A stretch of DNA of 64,000 nucleotides from Bermanella marisrubri. Lineage in GTDB: Bacteria; Pseudomonadota; Gammaproteobacteria; Pseudomonadales; Oceanobacteraceae. A program made the translations under genes and the position numbers. The notes under the pieces were generated by a model, which was not told the origin of the DNA, ran no database searches, and saw only the letters and a program-made list of their open reading frames with translations. This document shows, in pieces, positions 37,378 through 47,167 of this stretch. The stretch lies in NCBI RefSeq assembly GCF_012295615.1, contig NZ_CP051183.1, positions 248,001-312,000 of the forward strand, in the 5' to 3' direction. Numbering within the stretch: the first letter of the stretch is position 1; the number at the start of each line of letters is the position of its first letter.

Positions 37378-38883
37378 ATGGAACAAAGCGTTCAAGCTCA
37401 AACTCGATTGGCAGCCATCGATTTAGGCTCAAATAGCTTTCATATGGTGGTGGCTCGTGTAGTGAACGGCCAAATTCAGGTCATCGATAAGCGTGGCGAA
37501 AAAGTACAGCTGGCTCAGGGATTAGACCCAAAACAAGGTATTAGCGAAGCAGCGCAAGAGCGTGCATTAGCTTGTTTGGAACGCTTTGGTCAGCATCTGC
37601 GGGGAATTCCGCGATCTCATGTCACTGTGTTAGGTACCAATACGTTACGGGCGGCAAAGAACAGCCGCGCGTTCATGCAAAAAGCCAATGAGATGCTAGG
37701 TTTTCCCATCGAGGTTATTTCCGGTATCGAGGAAGCTCGCCTTGTCTATTTAGGTGTGGCTCATACCCTAGCCGATGATGAAGGTAAGCGCCTGGTGATT
37801 GATATTGGCGGTGGCAGTACAGAATTCATTATTGGTGAGCGTTTCGCGCCTATTGAGCTAGAGAGCTTGCACATGGGTTGCGTGACGTTCTCTGACCGCT
37901 ATTTCTCCAATGGTGAGCTCACGGAAGATAATTTCCGTCGCGCCATTAACGCTGCGCAAAGCGAGCTATTGAGTATCCAAAGCCGTTACCAGCGATTAGG
38001 TTGGCAAAACGTGGTGGGTAGCTCAGGTACCATGCGTGCCACCAGTCGTGTGCTGCAAAACTATGGTCTCACTGATGGTGAAGTGACGTTAGAGGGCTTG
38101 ATTGGCTTGAAGAAAATTATTCTCAAAGCAAAGCATGTGAATGATTTAAGCCTTCAAGGTATCAACGATCAACGCCTACAAGTGTACCCTGCGGGGCTCG
38201 CCATTTTGATCGCTATTTTTCAAAGCTTGCGTATTGAAACACTCACTTATAGCGATGGCGCACTAAGAGAAGGGGCCTTATACGACTTAATTGGTCGCAA
38301 TACTCACGAAGACGTGCGTGAGAAAACCGTTGATGCCATGCAAGCGCGTTTTGTCGTTGATATCGAGCAGGCAGAAAATGTGAAGACCACGGCCTTAAAG
38401 CTTCTTGAACAATGCGCTAAGTCTTGGAAGCTAAACGAACCCGAATACGAAGAGTGGTTGCGCTGGTCAGCGGACTTACACGAAGTGGGATTGGCCATTG
38501 CTCACAACTCTTATCATAAGCATGGTGCTTACCTTATACGCTACAGCGATATGCACGGCTTCAGTAATCAAACGCAATATAATATTTCCCTGTTAGTACG
38601 CAGTCATCGCCGTAAATTCCCCGTTTCCGACTATGACTACTTACCGAAGCGTGGGCGCAATATTCTTATTCGTATCGCTATTTTGTTGCGTTTAGCAGTG
38701 TTGTTACACCATGGTCGTGGTATTGAAGATGTTGTGGAGCCGCAGATCGAGGCGAAAAAATATCAAATCAAACTAACCTTCCCTGAAGGCTATTTAGAAA
38801 ATCACCCCATGACCAGTTTGGATTTAGACAGCGAAAAACAATATTTAGATGGATTCGGTTATAACTTAATTGTGAACAGTTGA
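37378..38883 (+). CDS. ppx: Exopolyphosphatase
   Basis: A 501-residue Ppx/GppA phosphatase. Actin-like ATPase fold motifs AAIDLGSNSFHMVVA, VIDIGGGSTEFI and GSSGTMRA are in order, followed by the C-terminal HD-like helical domain (EWLRWSADLHEVGLAIAHN is shortened here to residues around WSADLHEVG). It degrades polyphosphate or pppGpp. It diverges from trxA and overlaps the C-terminal codons of the deacetylase gene by 18 bases, tail to tail. Confidence 0.94.
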   Translation: MEQSVQAQTRLAAIDLGSNSFHMVVARVVNGQIQVIDKRGEKVQLAQGLDPKQGISEAAQERALACLERFGQHLRGIPRSHVTVLGTNTLRAAKNSRAFMQKANEMLGFPIEVISGIEEARLVYLGVAHTLADDEGKRLVIDIGGGSTEFIIGERFAPIELESLHMGCVTFSDRYFSNGELTEDNFRRAINAAQSELLSIQSRYQRLGWQNVVGSSGTMRATSRVLQNYGLTDGEVTLEGLIGLKKIILKAKHVNDLSLQGINDQRLQVYPAGLAILIAIFQSLRIETLTYSDGALREGALYDLIGRNTHEDVREKTVDAMQARFVVDIEQAENVKTTALKLLEQCAKSWKLNEPEYEEWLRWSADLHEVGLAIAHNSYHKHGAYLIRYSDMHGFSNQTQYNISLLVRSHRRKFPVSDYDYLPKRGRNILIRIAILLRLAVLLHHGRGIEDVVEPQIEAKKYQIKLTFPEGYLENHPMTSLDLDSEKQYLDGFGYNLIVNS

Positions 38884-39801
38884 TTCAGGTTTTCGATTGT
38901 TTTGGTTAAGCGATAAGTTACGTTTTTTCTCTAATCGCGCAAACAGTTCATCTAAATCTGGTTGTGGTTTGGGCAAATTGTAACGTGCAGTATTGGGTCG
39001 CGATTGATTGCCGGTTTTCAAGAGAGCACTGACAAATATAGTTTCAATATGATGTTGCTCTAATTGTGGAATTACGTGTTCTAGGTAGCGCAATGTGACG
39101 TTATGGGGATGACCAATCGCAATGGCATTGCCATATTCTTTAGCGATGGTGACGGCCAATTTAAACTGTCTGTGTACAGCATCCAGAGTTCTCTCATGAT
39201 CCAAAAACACATCGCGTTTAGCGCTGGCTAGTCCGTACTGTTGAGCTTGTTCAAAGGCAATGCTATTGGCATGAGTTCGAGAATCCACAAAAAATAACTG
39301 TTTCTCTTTTAAGACATCCATGACCCAACCCATTGCATTGGTTGACGTGGTCAAGCGACTACCCATGTGGTTATTGATGCCGCGCACATACGGAATGTTA
39401 TCAATGGCAAATCGTAGTCGTAATTTAAATAACTTTTCGCCAAGATTCTCGTGTAAGGCACCAGCACCCAGTTCACGATTGTTCATAGTAGCCATGGGGG
39501 CGTGCAGCATAACTTCTTTGCCCAAGCGGCCTGCGCGCTCAGCCAGTTGAATACTGTGTTTACGATGAGGCATAACGGCAAAGGTAATGTTGCCCGGAAG
39601 TGCGATAGCATCCAAGCCTTTTTGCCAACTATTTCCTATGTCATCAATAATAATGGCCAGTTGCGCTACCGATGGCGAAGAGGCAGACAGTTCGGCATTG
39701 GAGAGGCCTTGTGCTTGCACAGGTAATGCAAGCACAAGGCTTAACATGCTAGCTAGGATCGCGGGTATCGCTTTCACTGTCTTTTGATTGACTTTGTGCA
39801 A
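38866..39801 (-). CDS. Divergent polysaccharide deacetylase family protein (YibQ-like)
   Basis: A 311-residue exported protein. The signal peptide ends PVQA (residue about 30). The catalytic-domain start LAIIIDDIGNSWQKGLDA and FAVMPHRKHS match divergent polysaccharide deacetylases (YibQ). Its function is unproven and probably concerns peptidoglycan or other wall sugars. The TTG start has AAAGGA six bases upstream and lies inside the ctp gene (53-base overlap), so translation is coupled. It ends the gpmI-envC-ctp operon. Confidence 0.85.
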   Translation of the reverse strand: MHKVNQKTVKAIPAILASMLSLVLALPVQAQGLSNAELSASSPSVAQLAIIIDDIGNSWQKGLDAIALPGNITFAVMPHRKHSIQLAERAGRLGKEVMLHAPMATMNNRELGAGALHENLGEKLFKLRLRFAIDNIPYVRGINNHMGSRLTTSTNAMGWVMDVLKEKQLFFVDSRTHANSIAFEQAQQYGLASAKRDVFLDHERTLDAVHRQFKLAVTIAKEYGNAIAIGHPHNVTLRYLEHVIPQLEQHHIETIFVSALLKTGNQSRPNTARYNLPKPQPDLDELFARLEKKRNLSLNQNNRKPESTVHN

Positions 39802-41092
39802 AGCTCAATCCTTTTAATATGGTTAATGCTTGGCTTAACTGGTAGTCACGTTGTAGAGAATCGTCTTTTTTAGCTTGCACTTTTTGTTGTTCGTCCTCTT
39901 TGTCATTTTCCAAATGACCTTGTAGATCCACTTCTTTATAGAAACGATTTTCTTTTTGAGCAGTAAATTCACCTTGTTGTACGATAATATCGGGTTCAAT
40001 CCCTTGTGCTTGAATGGAACGTCCCTTCGGCGTGTAGTAGCGAGCCGTTGTGAGTTTTAATGCATGTTCACTGTCTAGTGGTAATACTGTCTGTACAGAG
40101 CCTTTACCAAAGCTCGTAGTACCAATGACCAATGCGCGTTTATGGTCTTGTAAGGCGCCGGCCACAATCTCACTGGCGCTGGCACTTCCGCCGTTGATCA
40201 ATACGACCACAGGTGCAACGGGTACTTGGGTATCGACCGTTGCATCATAAGTAATATCGGCATTTTCTACGCGGCCTTGAGTGTAAACAATGGTACCTTG
40301 CTCAAGAAAGACATCACTTACTGCAACAGCGGCATCTAAAACACCACCTGGATTGTTACGTAAATCGAGAATATAGCCTTTTAGAGGCGTATCACTTTCA
40401 AGCCCTAACTTGTTAATGGCGTCGATTAAATCAGCACCGGTATTTTCTTGAAATTGAGTGATACGGATATAACCATAGTCGTCTTCGATTCGTTTATGTT
40501 TGATGCTGGTAATTTTTATTTCCGCTCGGGTCAGGGTGATTTCTAATGGTTGGTTTTCCCCTTCGCGCAAAATAGTAAGGATGATATCTGTACCAGGTTC
40601 ACCGCGCATTCTTTCAATAGCTTGGTTAAGACCAAGTCCTTTCACAGGCACATCATCTAACTTGATAATAAGGTCTCCCGCTTGCACACCAGCCTTTTGT
40701 GCGGGTGTATCGTCGATTGGACTAACCACTTTAATGAGACCATCTTGCACGCCCACTTCGATGCCTAGGCCGCCGAACTTACCACTGGTATTGGTGCGCA
40801 AATCTTCAAAGTCGTTGGCATTTAAATATGAAGAGTGGGGATCTAATCCGTTGAGCATGCCATGAATGGCGTTTTCTAAAAGTGTTTTATCATCGACTTC
40901 TTCTACATAACTTGCACGAATACGCTCAAAGATCTCGGCAAAAGCGCGTAATTCTTGTAAAGGAAGGCGAGAAGGGCTAACAGTGGCTGTGCCTTCCACT
41001 GCTTGACTGTCTTTATTTGCCTCTTTATCGGCCGATGCTGGGAGGACAAAGCAAAGCGCTACAAAAGCGATTGCATAACGAATAAACGACAT
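39749..41092 (-). CDS. ctpA: S41 carboxy-terminal processing protease
   Basis: A 447-residue exported protease. Signal peptide ends PASA (about 21). A PDZ domain (GLGIEVGVQDGLIKVVSPID, IIKLDDVPVKG) precedes the S41 catalytic domain with Ser in NGGSASASE and Lys in TTSFGKGSVQ. The C-terminal tail is charged (EDEQQKVQAKKDD). Such proteases trim periplasmic proteins, including peptidoglycan hydrolases in Pseudomonas (CtpA). Placement after envC fits that role. Confidence 0.93.
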   Translation of the reverse strand: MSFIRYAIAFVALCFVLPASADKEANKDSQAVEGTATVSPSRLPLQELRAFAEIFERIRASYVEEVDDKTLLENAIHGMLNGLDPHSSYLNANDFEDLRTNTSGKFGGLGIEVGVQDGLIKVVSPIDDTPAQKAGVQAGDLIIKLDDVPVKGLGLNQAIERMRGEPGTDIILTILREGENQPLEITLTRAEIKITSIKHKRIEDDYGYIRITQFQENTGADLIDAINKLGLESDTPLKGYILDLRNNPGGVLDAAVAVSDVFLEQGTIVYTQGRVENADITYDATVDTQVPVAPVVVLINGGSASASEIVAGALQDHKRALVIGTTSFGKGSVQTVLPLDSEHALKLTTARYYTPKGRSIQAQGIEPDIIVQQGEFTAQKENRFYKEVDLQGHLENDKEDEQQKVQAKKDDSLQRDYQLSQALTILKGLSFAQSQSKDSESDTRDPS

Positions 41093-41187
41093 AATACAAA
41101 TCCATAGGTGTTTGTAACAAGGTTATAACAGATTGAGGAAGAAAGTGAAAAGCTTGGCGTTCCTGAGAACAACCGCTTAAGTATAGA

Positions 41188-42336
41188 CTAGCTTTTTAGC
41201 CAACGCCCTGGATTTTGCGGACGACCGCGATGTCGAATTTCGAAATAGAGGGCGGTGTCTTCATATCCACCGCTTTGTCCCATGCGTGCGATGACCTCGC
41301 CGGTTTCAACCCAATCACCAACGGCCTTGAGCAAAGATTGATTGCGCGCATAAAGTGACATGTAGCCCTCGCCATGATCGACAATAGTCAACAAACCATA
41401 ACCCCTTAGCCAGCCACTGAATACAACACGACCATGGTGAACGGCTTTAATATCGCTACCCGTATTGCCCTTATAAAGCCAACCTTGCCATTTTTGCTTG
41501 CCGTTTTTTTGCCACATGCCGTACATTTTATTAGGGCGGCTATTAAAAGGATTTGGCAGCTGCCCTTTCAGTTTGGTGAAGGGGCGGCTTTCTTGTTTAC
41601 GTTCGTATGGGAGAAAAACCTCTTCGACTTTACCCAATAGGTTGATTAGCTTTTGTCGATCTTGTTTTAAGCGCGTCAGCTTTTCACCACTGCCACTGAT
41701 CTTTTGATTGAGGGTTTTCGCTAGCTTTTGCTGCTCACTGCGTTTGCTTTCCAGTTTTTGTTGCTGCTGCCGAAGTGACGATAAGGTCACTTGCAAATTT
41801 TGTTGTTTTGCCTCCACCTGTTCTGCGTTTTTAGCCACTTGCTCTAGCGTATCTCGGTACGAATCAATCTCTTGCTGATGGGCTTGGGTAAAGTAACGCA
41901 GTAGATCTAAATTGCGAGTGACTTGTGCTGGGTCTTGCTGATTTAGCAGCATTTTGATTTGCGGCTCTTGGCCCATTTTATAGGTAGCAAGCAAAATATC
42001 TCGAAGCACATTTTGTTGTTTTCGTTTATTCTGATCCAGCGTCCTCTGCTGGGCTTGGAGCTTTTTTAGGCGGCTACGTTCCTCCGCTAATTTGCTCTTG
42101 AGCGCTTCAACTTGAGCACTGACTTTCGCCACTTCTTCATCGCTTTTACGCAAGCTCTTTACTAATTGCTCGTGCTCGTCTTTGACTTCCGCTAAATAGT
42201 CTTGCAGTTCAGTGATGTCACTGCGTAGCTTCTTTAAATGAGTTTCACTTAATTGACGACTATCGTCGTTCGCATTGGCGAGCGACGATAGCAGCAGCGA
42301 GCACAGCAGAAGTGTGAGCAGCACAGCGTTATTCAT
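41188..42336 (-). CDS. envC: EnvC-type murein hydrolase activator
   Basis: About 382 residues. A signal peptide ([14 protein letters not shown]) is followed by a long coiled coil (residues about 25-240) and a degenerate LytM/M23 domain (about 270-380). The M23 metal site is incomplete, as expected for an activator of amidases AmiA/B rather than an enzyme. ATG 42336 overlaps the gpmI stop by eight bases; a TTG nine bases upstream is possible. Order gpmI-envC-ctp-yibQ is conserved widely. Confidence 0.92.
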   Translation of the reverse strand: MNNAVLLTLLLCSLLLSSLANANDDSRQLSETHLKKLRSDITELQDYLAEVKDEHEQLVKSLRKSDEEVAKVSAQVEALKSKLAEERSRLKKLQAQQRTLDQNKRKQQNVLRDILLATYKMGQEPQIKMLLNQQDPAQVTRNLDLLRYFTQAHQQEIDSYRDTLEQVAKNAEQVEAKQQNLQVTLSSLRQQQQKLESKRSEQQKLAKTLNQKISGSGEKLTRLKQDRQKLINLLGKVEEVFLPYERKQESRPFTKLKGQLPNPFNSRPNKMYGMWQKNGKQKWQGWLYKGNTGSDIKAVHHGRVVFSGWLRGYGLLTIVDHGEGYMSLYARNQSLLKAVGDWVETGEVIARMGQSGGYEDTALYFEIRHRGRPQNPGRWLKS

Positions 42337-43894
42337 ATTTGACAAGTACCTGTCCTGTCATCTCTTCTGGTGCTGTTTCGCCCATCATGGTCAGTAATGT
42401 AGGTGCGATGTCGCAGAGGGCGCCACCTTGTTTCAAACTAACTTGCTTACCTTTTTTGCTAACATGGACTAGTGGCACAGGTCCTGTTGTGTGCTGCGTC
42501 ATGGGACCGCCATTTGCGTCGGTCATTTGTTCACAGTTACCGTGGTCAGCTGTGATTAAGCACTCACCACCGACTTTGATGATGGCATCCGTAACGCGTT
42601 TTAGACAGGTGTCTAACGCCTCGCAGGCTTTTACGGCCGCATCCATTACACCGGTATGTCCTACCATGTCGCCATTAGCAAAGTTGCACACAATTAAATC
42701 GTACTTTTGATTTTCAATTGCATCCACGAGTTTGTCAGTCACTTCGGGTGCGCTCATTTCAGGTTTTAAGTCGTATGTAGCTACATCAGGACTATTGATT
42801 AAGATACGTTCTTCACCTGGATATACAGCTTCTTGACCACCACTAAAGAAGAAGGTGACGTGCGCGTATTTTTCGGTTTCGGCGATACGCAGTTGGGTTT
42901 TGCCTAGGTTGGAAACGTATTCACCCAAATCATTTTTCATAGAGGCTGGGGGAAACGCACAGCTGGTTTCGATATCCGCAGCATATTCCGTCATCATGAC
43001 GTAGTCACTGAGTGTTGGATGTGCTGTACGTGAAAAACCATTAAATTCCTGTTCAACAAAGGCACGGGTAATTTCACGGGCACGGTCTGGACGGAAGTTG
43101 GCAAAAATGACACTGTCACCATCATTGATGGTGACGGCATCGCCAATGATAGTGTCTTTTACAAATTCATCATGCTCGTCGCGATCGTATGAGGCTTCTA
43201 AGCCTTCAATCGCACTGGCGGCTTGATATTCTGCCTTACCTTGAGTGTACATATCATATGCGCGTTGCACTCGTTCCCAGCGATTGTCGCGGTCCATTGC
43301 GTAGTATCGGCCAATTAGGTTAACGATTCTTGCGTCGTCACCCATGTCTAGACCGGCAAGATGCTCAGAGACGGTTTCTAAAAAGGGTTTAGCGCTTTGC
43401 GGTGCAACATCGCGACCATCCAAGATAGCGTGAACATATATCTGTTTAGCGCCACGATCTTTGGCCATAGAGGCCAGTGCCATAATGTGATCTTGGTGGC
43501 TGTGAACCCCACCTGGGCTAAGTAAGCCCATTAGATGCACAGCTTTGCCCGCTGAAATAGCTTTATCCATGGCTGCGGTCAGTGCTGCATTTTGCTGGAA
43601 CTCGCCATCGCTGATGGCTTTGTTAATGCGGGTGTAGTTTTGATAAACGATACGCCCAGCACCCAAATTCATATGCCCAACTTCGGAATTACCCATTTGG
43701 CCGTCGGGTAAACCCACAGCTGCGCCGGATGTATTAATTTGCACATGGGGATATTCATTTACTAGCCGATTCCAGGTGGGCATATTTGCCGTGGTGATCG
43801 CATTGTCTTGGGCGGCATCACGCTCGCCAAAACCATCAAGAATGATCAAAGCTACAGGTTTAGGTTGTGCAGACATATCAACAGCCGAATTCAC
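42329..43894 (-). CDS. gpmI: 2,3-bisphosphoglycerate-independent phosphoglycerate mutase
   Basis: A 521-residue glycolytic enzyme that interconverts 3- and 2-phosphoglycerate. The alkaline-phosphatase-type metal residues lie in LIILDGFG, the catalytic Ser in MGNSEVGH and further metal ligands in [10 protein letters not shown]. The start may be GTG 43894 or ATG 43876 (six residues in); neither has a convincing ribosome site. First of the envelope operon, divergent from the rhodanese gene. Confidence 0.96.
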   Translation of the reverse strand: MNSAVDMSAQPKPVALIILDGFGERDAAQDNAITTANMPTWNRLVNEYPHVQINTSGAAVGLPDGQMGNSEVGHMNLGAGRIVYQNYTRINKAISDGEFQQNAALTAAMDKAISAGKAVHLMGLLSPGGVHSHQDHIMALASMAKDRGAKQIYVHAILDGRDVAPQSAKPFLETVSEHLAGLDMGDDARIVNLIGRYYAMDRDNRWERVQRAYDMYTQGKAEYQAASAIEGLEASYDRDEHDEFVKDTIIGDAVTINDGDSVIFANFRPDRAREITRAFVEQEFNGFSRTAHPTLSDYVMMTEYAADIETSCAFPPASMKNDLGEYVSNLGKTQLRIAETEKYAHVTFFFSGGQEAVYPGEERILINSPDVATYDLKPEMSAPEVTDKLVDAIENQKYDLIVCNFANGDMVGHTGVMDAAVKACEALDTCLKRVTDAIIKVGGECLITADHGNCEQMTDANGGPMTQHTTGPVPLVHVSKKGKQVSLKQGGALCDIAPTLLTMMGETAPEEMTGQVLVKYE

Positions 43895-44016
43895 TTAACG
43901 AAATAAGCTCATATGTTACAACTTTGTATTGTTTGACGCCATGGTAAGGGTGGATTAGGCCTGTTGTACCGCGCAAAGTTTAGTATACTGCGCACCTTCG
44001 ATTTTAAAGGTGTGAT

Positions 44017-44430
44017 ATGGAACAGTTATTTGAATTTGTCACCAACCATTGGATGCTGGTCTCAGCACTGGTCGTGCTGCTGATTTTACTGGGCTGGGAT
44101 AGTGGTCAAAAGTCTGGGCCTAAGGTCACGACTCATGAAGCAACGCGTCTGATTAACCAGCAAAATGCTTTGGTGCTCGATGTTCGTGAAAAGTCGGAAT
44201 TTAAGAAAGGTCGCATTGTGGACTCTGTTAACATTCCGAATAACCAAGTAGCTGATCGTGTATCTGAACTAGAAAAGCACAAAGATGCCCCCATCATTGT
44301 GGTATGCAAGTCTGGTCAAACAGCATCGGCGGCGAGCAAAATACTCAAAGACCAAGGGTTCGACGTGTACCGTCTGGGTGGCGGCATCATGGAGTGGACA
44401 AATAACAATCTGCCATTGGTTAAAAGCTAA
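44017..44430 (+). CDS. yibN: Membrane-anchored rhodanese (YibN-like)
   Basis: A 137-residue protein with an N-terminal membrane helix (WMLVSALVVLLILLGW) and a single rhodanese domain. The active-site loop VVCKSGQTA has the catalytic Cys. Sulfur-acceptor unknown. It diverges from gpmI and precedes secB by 24 bases; the glutaredoxin gene grxC, often between them in E. coli-type order, is not here. Confidence 0.9.
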   Translation: MEQLFEFVTNHWMLVSALVVLLILLGWDSGQKSGPKVTTHEATRLINQQNALVLDVREKSEFKKGRIVDSVNIPNNQVADRVSELEKHKDAPIIVVCKSGQTASAASKILKDQGFDVYRLGGGIMEWTNNNLPLVKS

Positions 44431-44454
44431 ACTTATAATAATTAGAGAACGATT

Positions 44455-44934
44455 ATGACTGAACAAGCGGCAAACAACGAAGCGAAACAAGGTCAATTTG
44501 GTGTGCAGCGTATCTTTGTTAAAGACGCCTCGTTTGAAAGCCCAAATGCACCGGACATCTTCCGCAGTCAGTGGAAGCCTCAAATCAACATGGATTTAAA
44601 CACCAAGAGTGAAAAGCTAGGTGACGATGTTTATGAGGTTGTATTAACTATTACAGTGACTGCCAAAAACGATGATAAGACTGCGTTCTTGGTAGAAGTA
44701 CAGCAAGGTGGCATTTTCAAAATTGAAGGTTTAGAGGGCGCGGCGCTGCATCAAACGATTGGTGCATTCTGTCCGAATCTATTATTCCCTTATGCCCGCG
44801 AAGCCATTGACAATATGGTCACCAAAGGCAGTTTCCCTGCATTAATGTTGGCACCTGTTAACTTTGATGCGATCTATGCTCAGAGTTTGCAGCGTCAACA
44901 ACAGCAACAAGCAGAGGGTGAGTCTACGCACTAA
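44455..44934 (+). CDS. secB: Protein-export chaperone SecB
   Basis: A 159-residue cytoplasmic chaperone that holds precursor proteins for SecA. The family segments [17 protein letters not shown] and [12 protein letters not shown]-type (here [18 protein letters not shown]) and [15 protein letters not shown] are intact. The acidic, Gln-rich tail is usual. Co-directional with yibN, ending head-on with the HDOD gene. Confidence 0.97.
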   Translation: MTEQAANNEAKQGQFGVQRIFVKDASFESPNAPDIFRSQWKPQINMDLNTKSEKLGDDVYEVVLTITVTAKNDDKTAFLVEVQQGGIFKIEGLEGAALHQTIGAFCPNLLFPYAREAIDNMVTKGSFPALMLAPVNFDAIYAQSLQRQQQQQAEGESTH

Positions 44935-44948
44935 GCGTCGTTGAGGCT

Positions 44949-45824
44949 CTAGTTCAGCCCGTAATTGTTCGGGCTGATACCCATCTCAGAGAATATTTCT
45001 TTGAAGTTGTTTAGGTCGTAGTCATTGAAGCCTAAATATTCCAATACATAGTCCCCAATTTCATCCCACTCATGATCCTCATCTTGGTGGCCTAAAATCT
45101 TATAGTTACCGCAAATGTGCTCTGCCATTTTTAAGATGCTGAGCAAAGTCGTTTTATCGTTCTCGTTTGGATTATCACGATAGATGCGCTTGCAGTCATG
45201 ATGCTCAGCAATGATATCGCATAATAACTTAGGCAAATTCCAAGATTTTGCAGTGTAATAGCCGATGACAGCGTGATTCGTTTGCAGTTGTGTGTTCTCG
45301 AAATCGATAATGCGATTGTGGCTGCCGCCGTAGCTTTCTTCCATAATCTCCATGTAATTTGGATACCTTGCCATCAGCAGGGGGACGCCACAGTTATGGA
45401 ATAAGCCAAGAGTGTAAGCATTGTCCGCATGGGGATAACCCACTTGCTTGGCTAGAGTAGCCGAGGTCATGGCCACATCCATGGCGGTATCCCAGAAACG
45501 TGTTAACGCGCGGATGGCATCATCACTTAATGAGCTTTTGATGGTGATACCATTGACGATATTCACCACGGAATTCATACCTAGAATTCCCACAGCTTGC
45601 TCGATACTGGTGATTTTGTTGGTTAAACCGTAAAACGGACTATTTACTACTTTGAGTACAGTTCCCGCAAGCCCCACATCCTGCTTAATGAGCTCGGCAA
45701 TGCGATTAATATCGGGGTCTGGCATGACCTGCTCCATTTGCAAGTCCACCATGATTTGAGGCTGAGGAGGTATGCTGATGCCCTGCAATATTTTGTCAAT
45801 TTGCTCTTGGGATAAGTCCGACAC
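44949..45824 (-). CDS. HDOD domain protein
   Basis: A 291-residue single-domain protein. The HDOD region covers residues about 15-215 with PDINRIAELIKQDVGL, VNSPFYG and TSIEQAVGILG. HDOD proteins are signalling proteins related to HD phosphohydrolases but mostly lack catalytic residues. Target unknown. No partner domain (GGDEF, EAL or receiver) is fused, and neighbours are unrelated. Core gene converging on secB. Confidence 0.88.
   Translation of the reverse strand: MSDLSQEQIDKILQGISIPPQPQIMVDLQMEQVMPDPDINRIAELIKQDVGLAGTVLKVVNSPFYGLTNKITSIEQAVGILGMNSVVNIVNGITIKSSLSDDAIRALTRFWDTAMDVAMTSATLAKQVGYPHADNAYTLGLFHNCGVPLLMARYPNYMEIMEESYGGSHNRIIDFENTQLQTNHAVIGYYTAKSWNLPKLLCDIIAEHHDCKRIYRDNPNENDKTTLLSILKMAEHICGNYKILGHQDEDHEWDEIGDYVLEYLGFNDYDLNNFKEIFSEMGISPNNYGLN
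44954..44977. terminator. Hairpin over the HDOD gene stop, shared with secB
   Basis: TCAGCCCG (44954-44961) and CGGGCTGA (44970-44977) form an 8-bp stem with an 8-base loop. It spans the last codons of the HDOD gene and lies 20 bases after the secB stop. No strong T-run follows on either strand, so a termination role is provisional. Confidence 0.35.
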
Positions 45825-45973
45825 GTGAGTCCGTCCACTGAAATAGCGATAAAAAAAGGATTAACTCATAACAGTTTAGACAAGATTGCCTAGAAACTAG
45901 GTATAATTTCATATGATTTTTGTTTCTAATCGTGGCCGCAGTTGTCGGGCCATGTCATACATAAGGTAGTTGC

Positions 45974-47167
45974 ATGTCGCTCGCACCGCTCATTTTAAAA
46001 CCCAAGCAAGATAAACGTCTGCGTCAGGGGCATATTTGGATCTATAGCAATGAAGTAGATACCAAAGCCACCCCGTTGAAAGGCTTCGAAGCCGGTCAGC
46101 AGGTGGAGGTAAAAACCAGCCAAGGCAAAAGCTTAGGTGTTGCTCATATCAATCCCAACAACTTAATTTGTGGTCGCCTGTTGAGTCGCTCATCTAAGCT
46201 TTTTGGTCGCGGCAATATGATGAAACGTATTGAGTCTGCGCTAGCCTTACGAGAGGCGTGTTTCACTGATGGCCCTTATTATCGTCTGATTTATGGGGAA
46301 AGCGATGGTTTACCTGGCCTAGTCGTTGACCGTTTCGGTGATTACCTTGTAGTGCAAATCAGCACGGCGGGCATGGAAAAAATGAAGTCGCAAATTCAGG
46401 GTGCTCTTACAAGAATTTTGGATGTAAAAGGTATTGTTTGGAAAAACGACGGCAAGATGCGTAGTCTAGAAGGTCTGGATGAATATGTTGAATGCGCAGA
46501 CGACATTCCGCATATGCTGCCACTCATGGAAAACGGTACACGTTTTGAGGCCCCCGTTATTGAAGGGCAAAAGACAGGTTGGTTTTATGATCATCGTTTG
46601 AATCGTCAGCGAGTGAATCAGTTGGTGAAAGGTAAGCGGGTGCTGGACATCTGTAGCTATATCGGCGGCTGGGGGGTACAAGCGGCTCATCATGGTGCTG
46701 CGGAAGTGGTCTGTGTGGATGCGTCTCAGCAGGCACTGGATTGGGTCAAGCACAATGCTGAACTCAATGGTGTTGCTGAAAAAGTTTCAACCATTAAAGG
46801 GGATGCGTTTAAAGTTATGGAGCAACTACAAGAACAGCAAGAGCAGTTTGATGTGGTGATTCTGGACCCACCTGCATTTATACCCAAGCGTAAAGATATA
46901 GGTCCAGGCGAGCGTGCCTATGGCAAAATGAACCAATTAGGTATGCGTCTTTTGAAGCATGAGGGGTTTTTAGTTAGTGCTAGCTGTTCTATGCACCTGG
47001 ATGAGACTCGTTTGGTTTCGCTTTTGAATCAGGCTGGGCGCCATCTTGATCGCCAGGTGCAGATTATCGAGCGAGGATCGCAGGGCCCTGATCATCCAGT
47101 GCATCCTGCGATTCCTGAGACACGTTATATTAAAAGCTTATTGTGTCGTGTAAGTTATCGTAGCTAA
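45974..47167 (+). CDS. rlmI: 23S rRNA m5C1962 methyltransferase, RlmI family
   Basis: A 397-residue protein. An N-terminal PUA-like RNA-binding domain (LRQGHIWIYSNEVD) is followed by a Rossmann methyltransferase domain with SAM motif LDICSYIGGWGVQAAHHGA and the catalytic-type DPPAF. RlmI methylates C1962 of 23S rRNA in E. coli; other members are poorly studied, so the exact target is inferred. It overlaps the imelysin gene by four bases, tail to tail. Confidence 0.9.
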   Translation: MSLAPLILKPKQDKRLRQGHIWIYSNEVDTKATPLKGFEAGQQVEVKTSQGKSLGVAHINPNNLICGRLLSRSSKLFGRGNMMKRIESALALREACFTDGPYYRLIYGESDGLPGLVVDRFGDYLVVQISTAGMEKMKSQIQGALTRILDVKGIVWKNDGKMRSLEGLDEYVECADDIPHMLPLMENGTRFEAPVIEGQKTGWFYDHRLNRQRVNQLVKGKRVLDICSYIGGWGVQAAHHGAAEVVCVDASQQALDWVKHNAELNGVAEKVSTIKGDAFKVMEQLQEQQEQFDVVILDPPAFIPKRKDIGPGERAYGKMNQLGMRLLKHEGFLVSASCSMHLDETRLVSLLNQAGRHLDRQVQIIERGSQGPDHPVHPAIPETRYIKSLLCRVSYRS

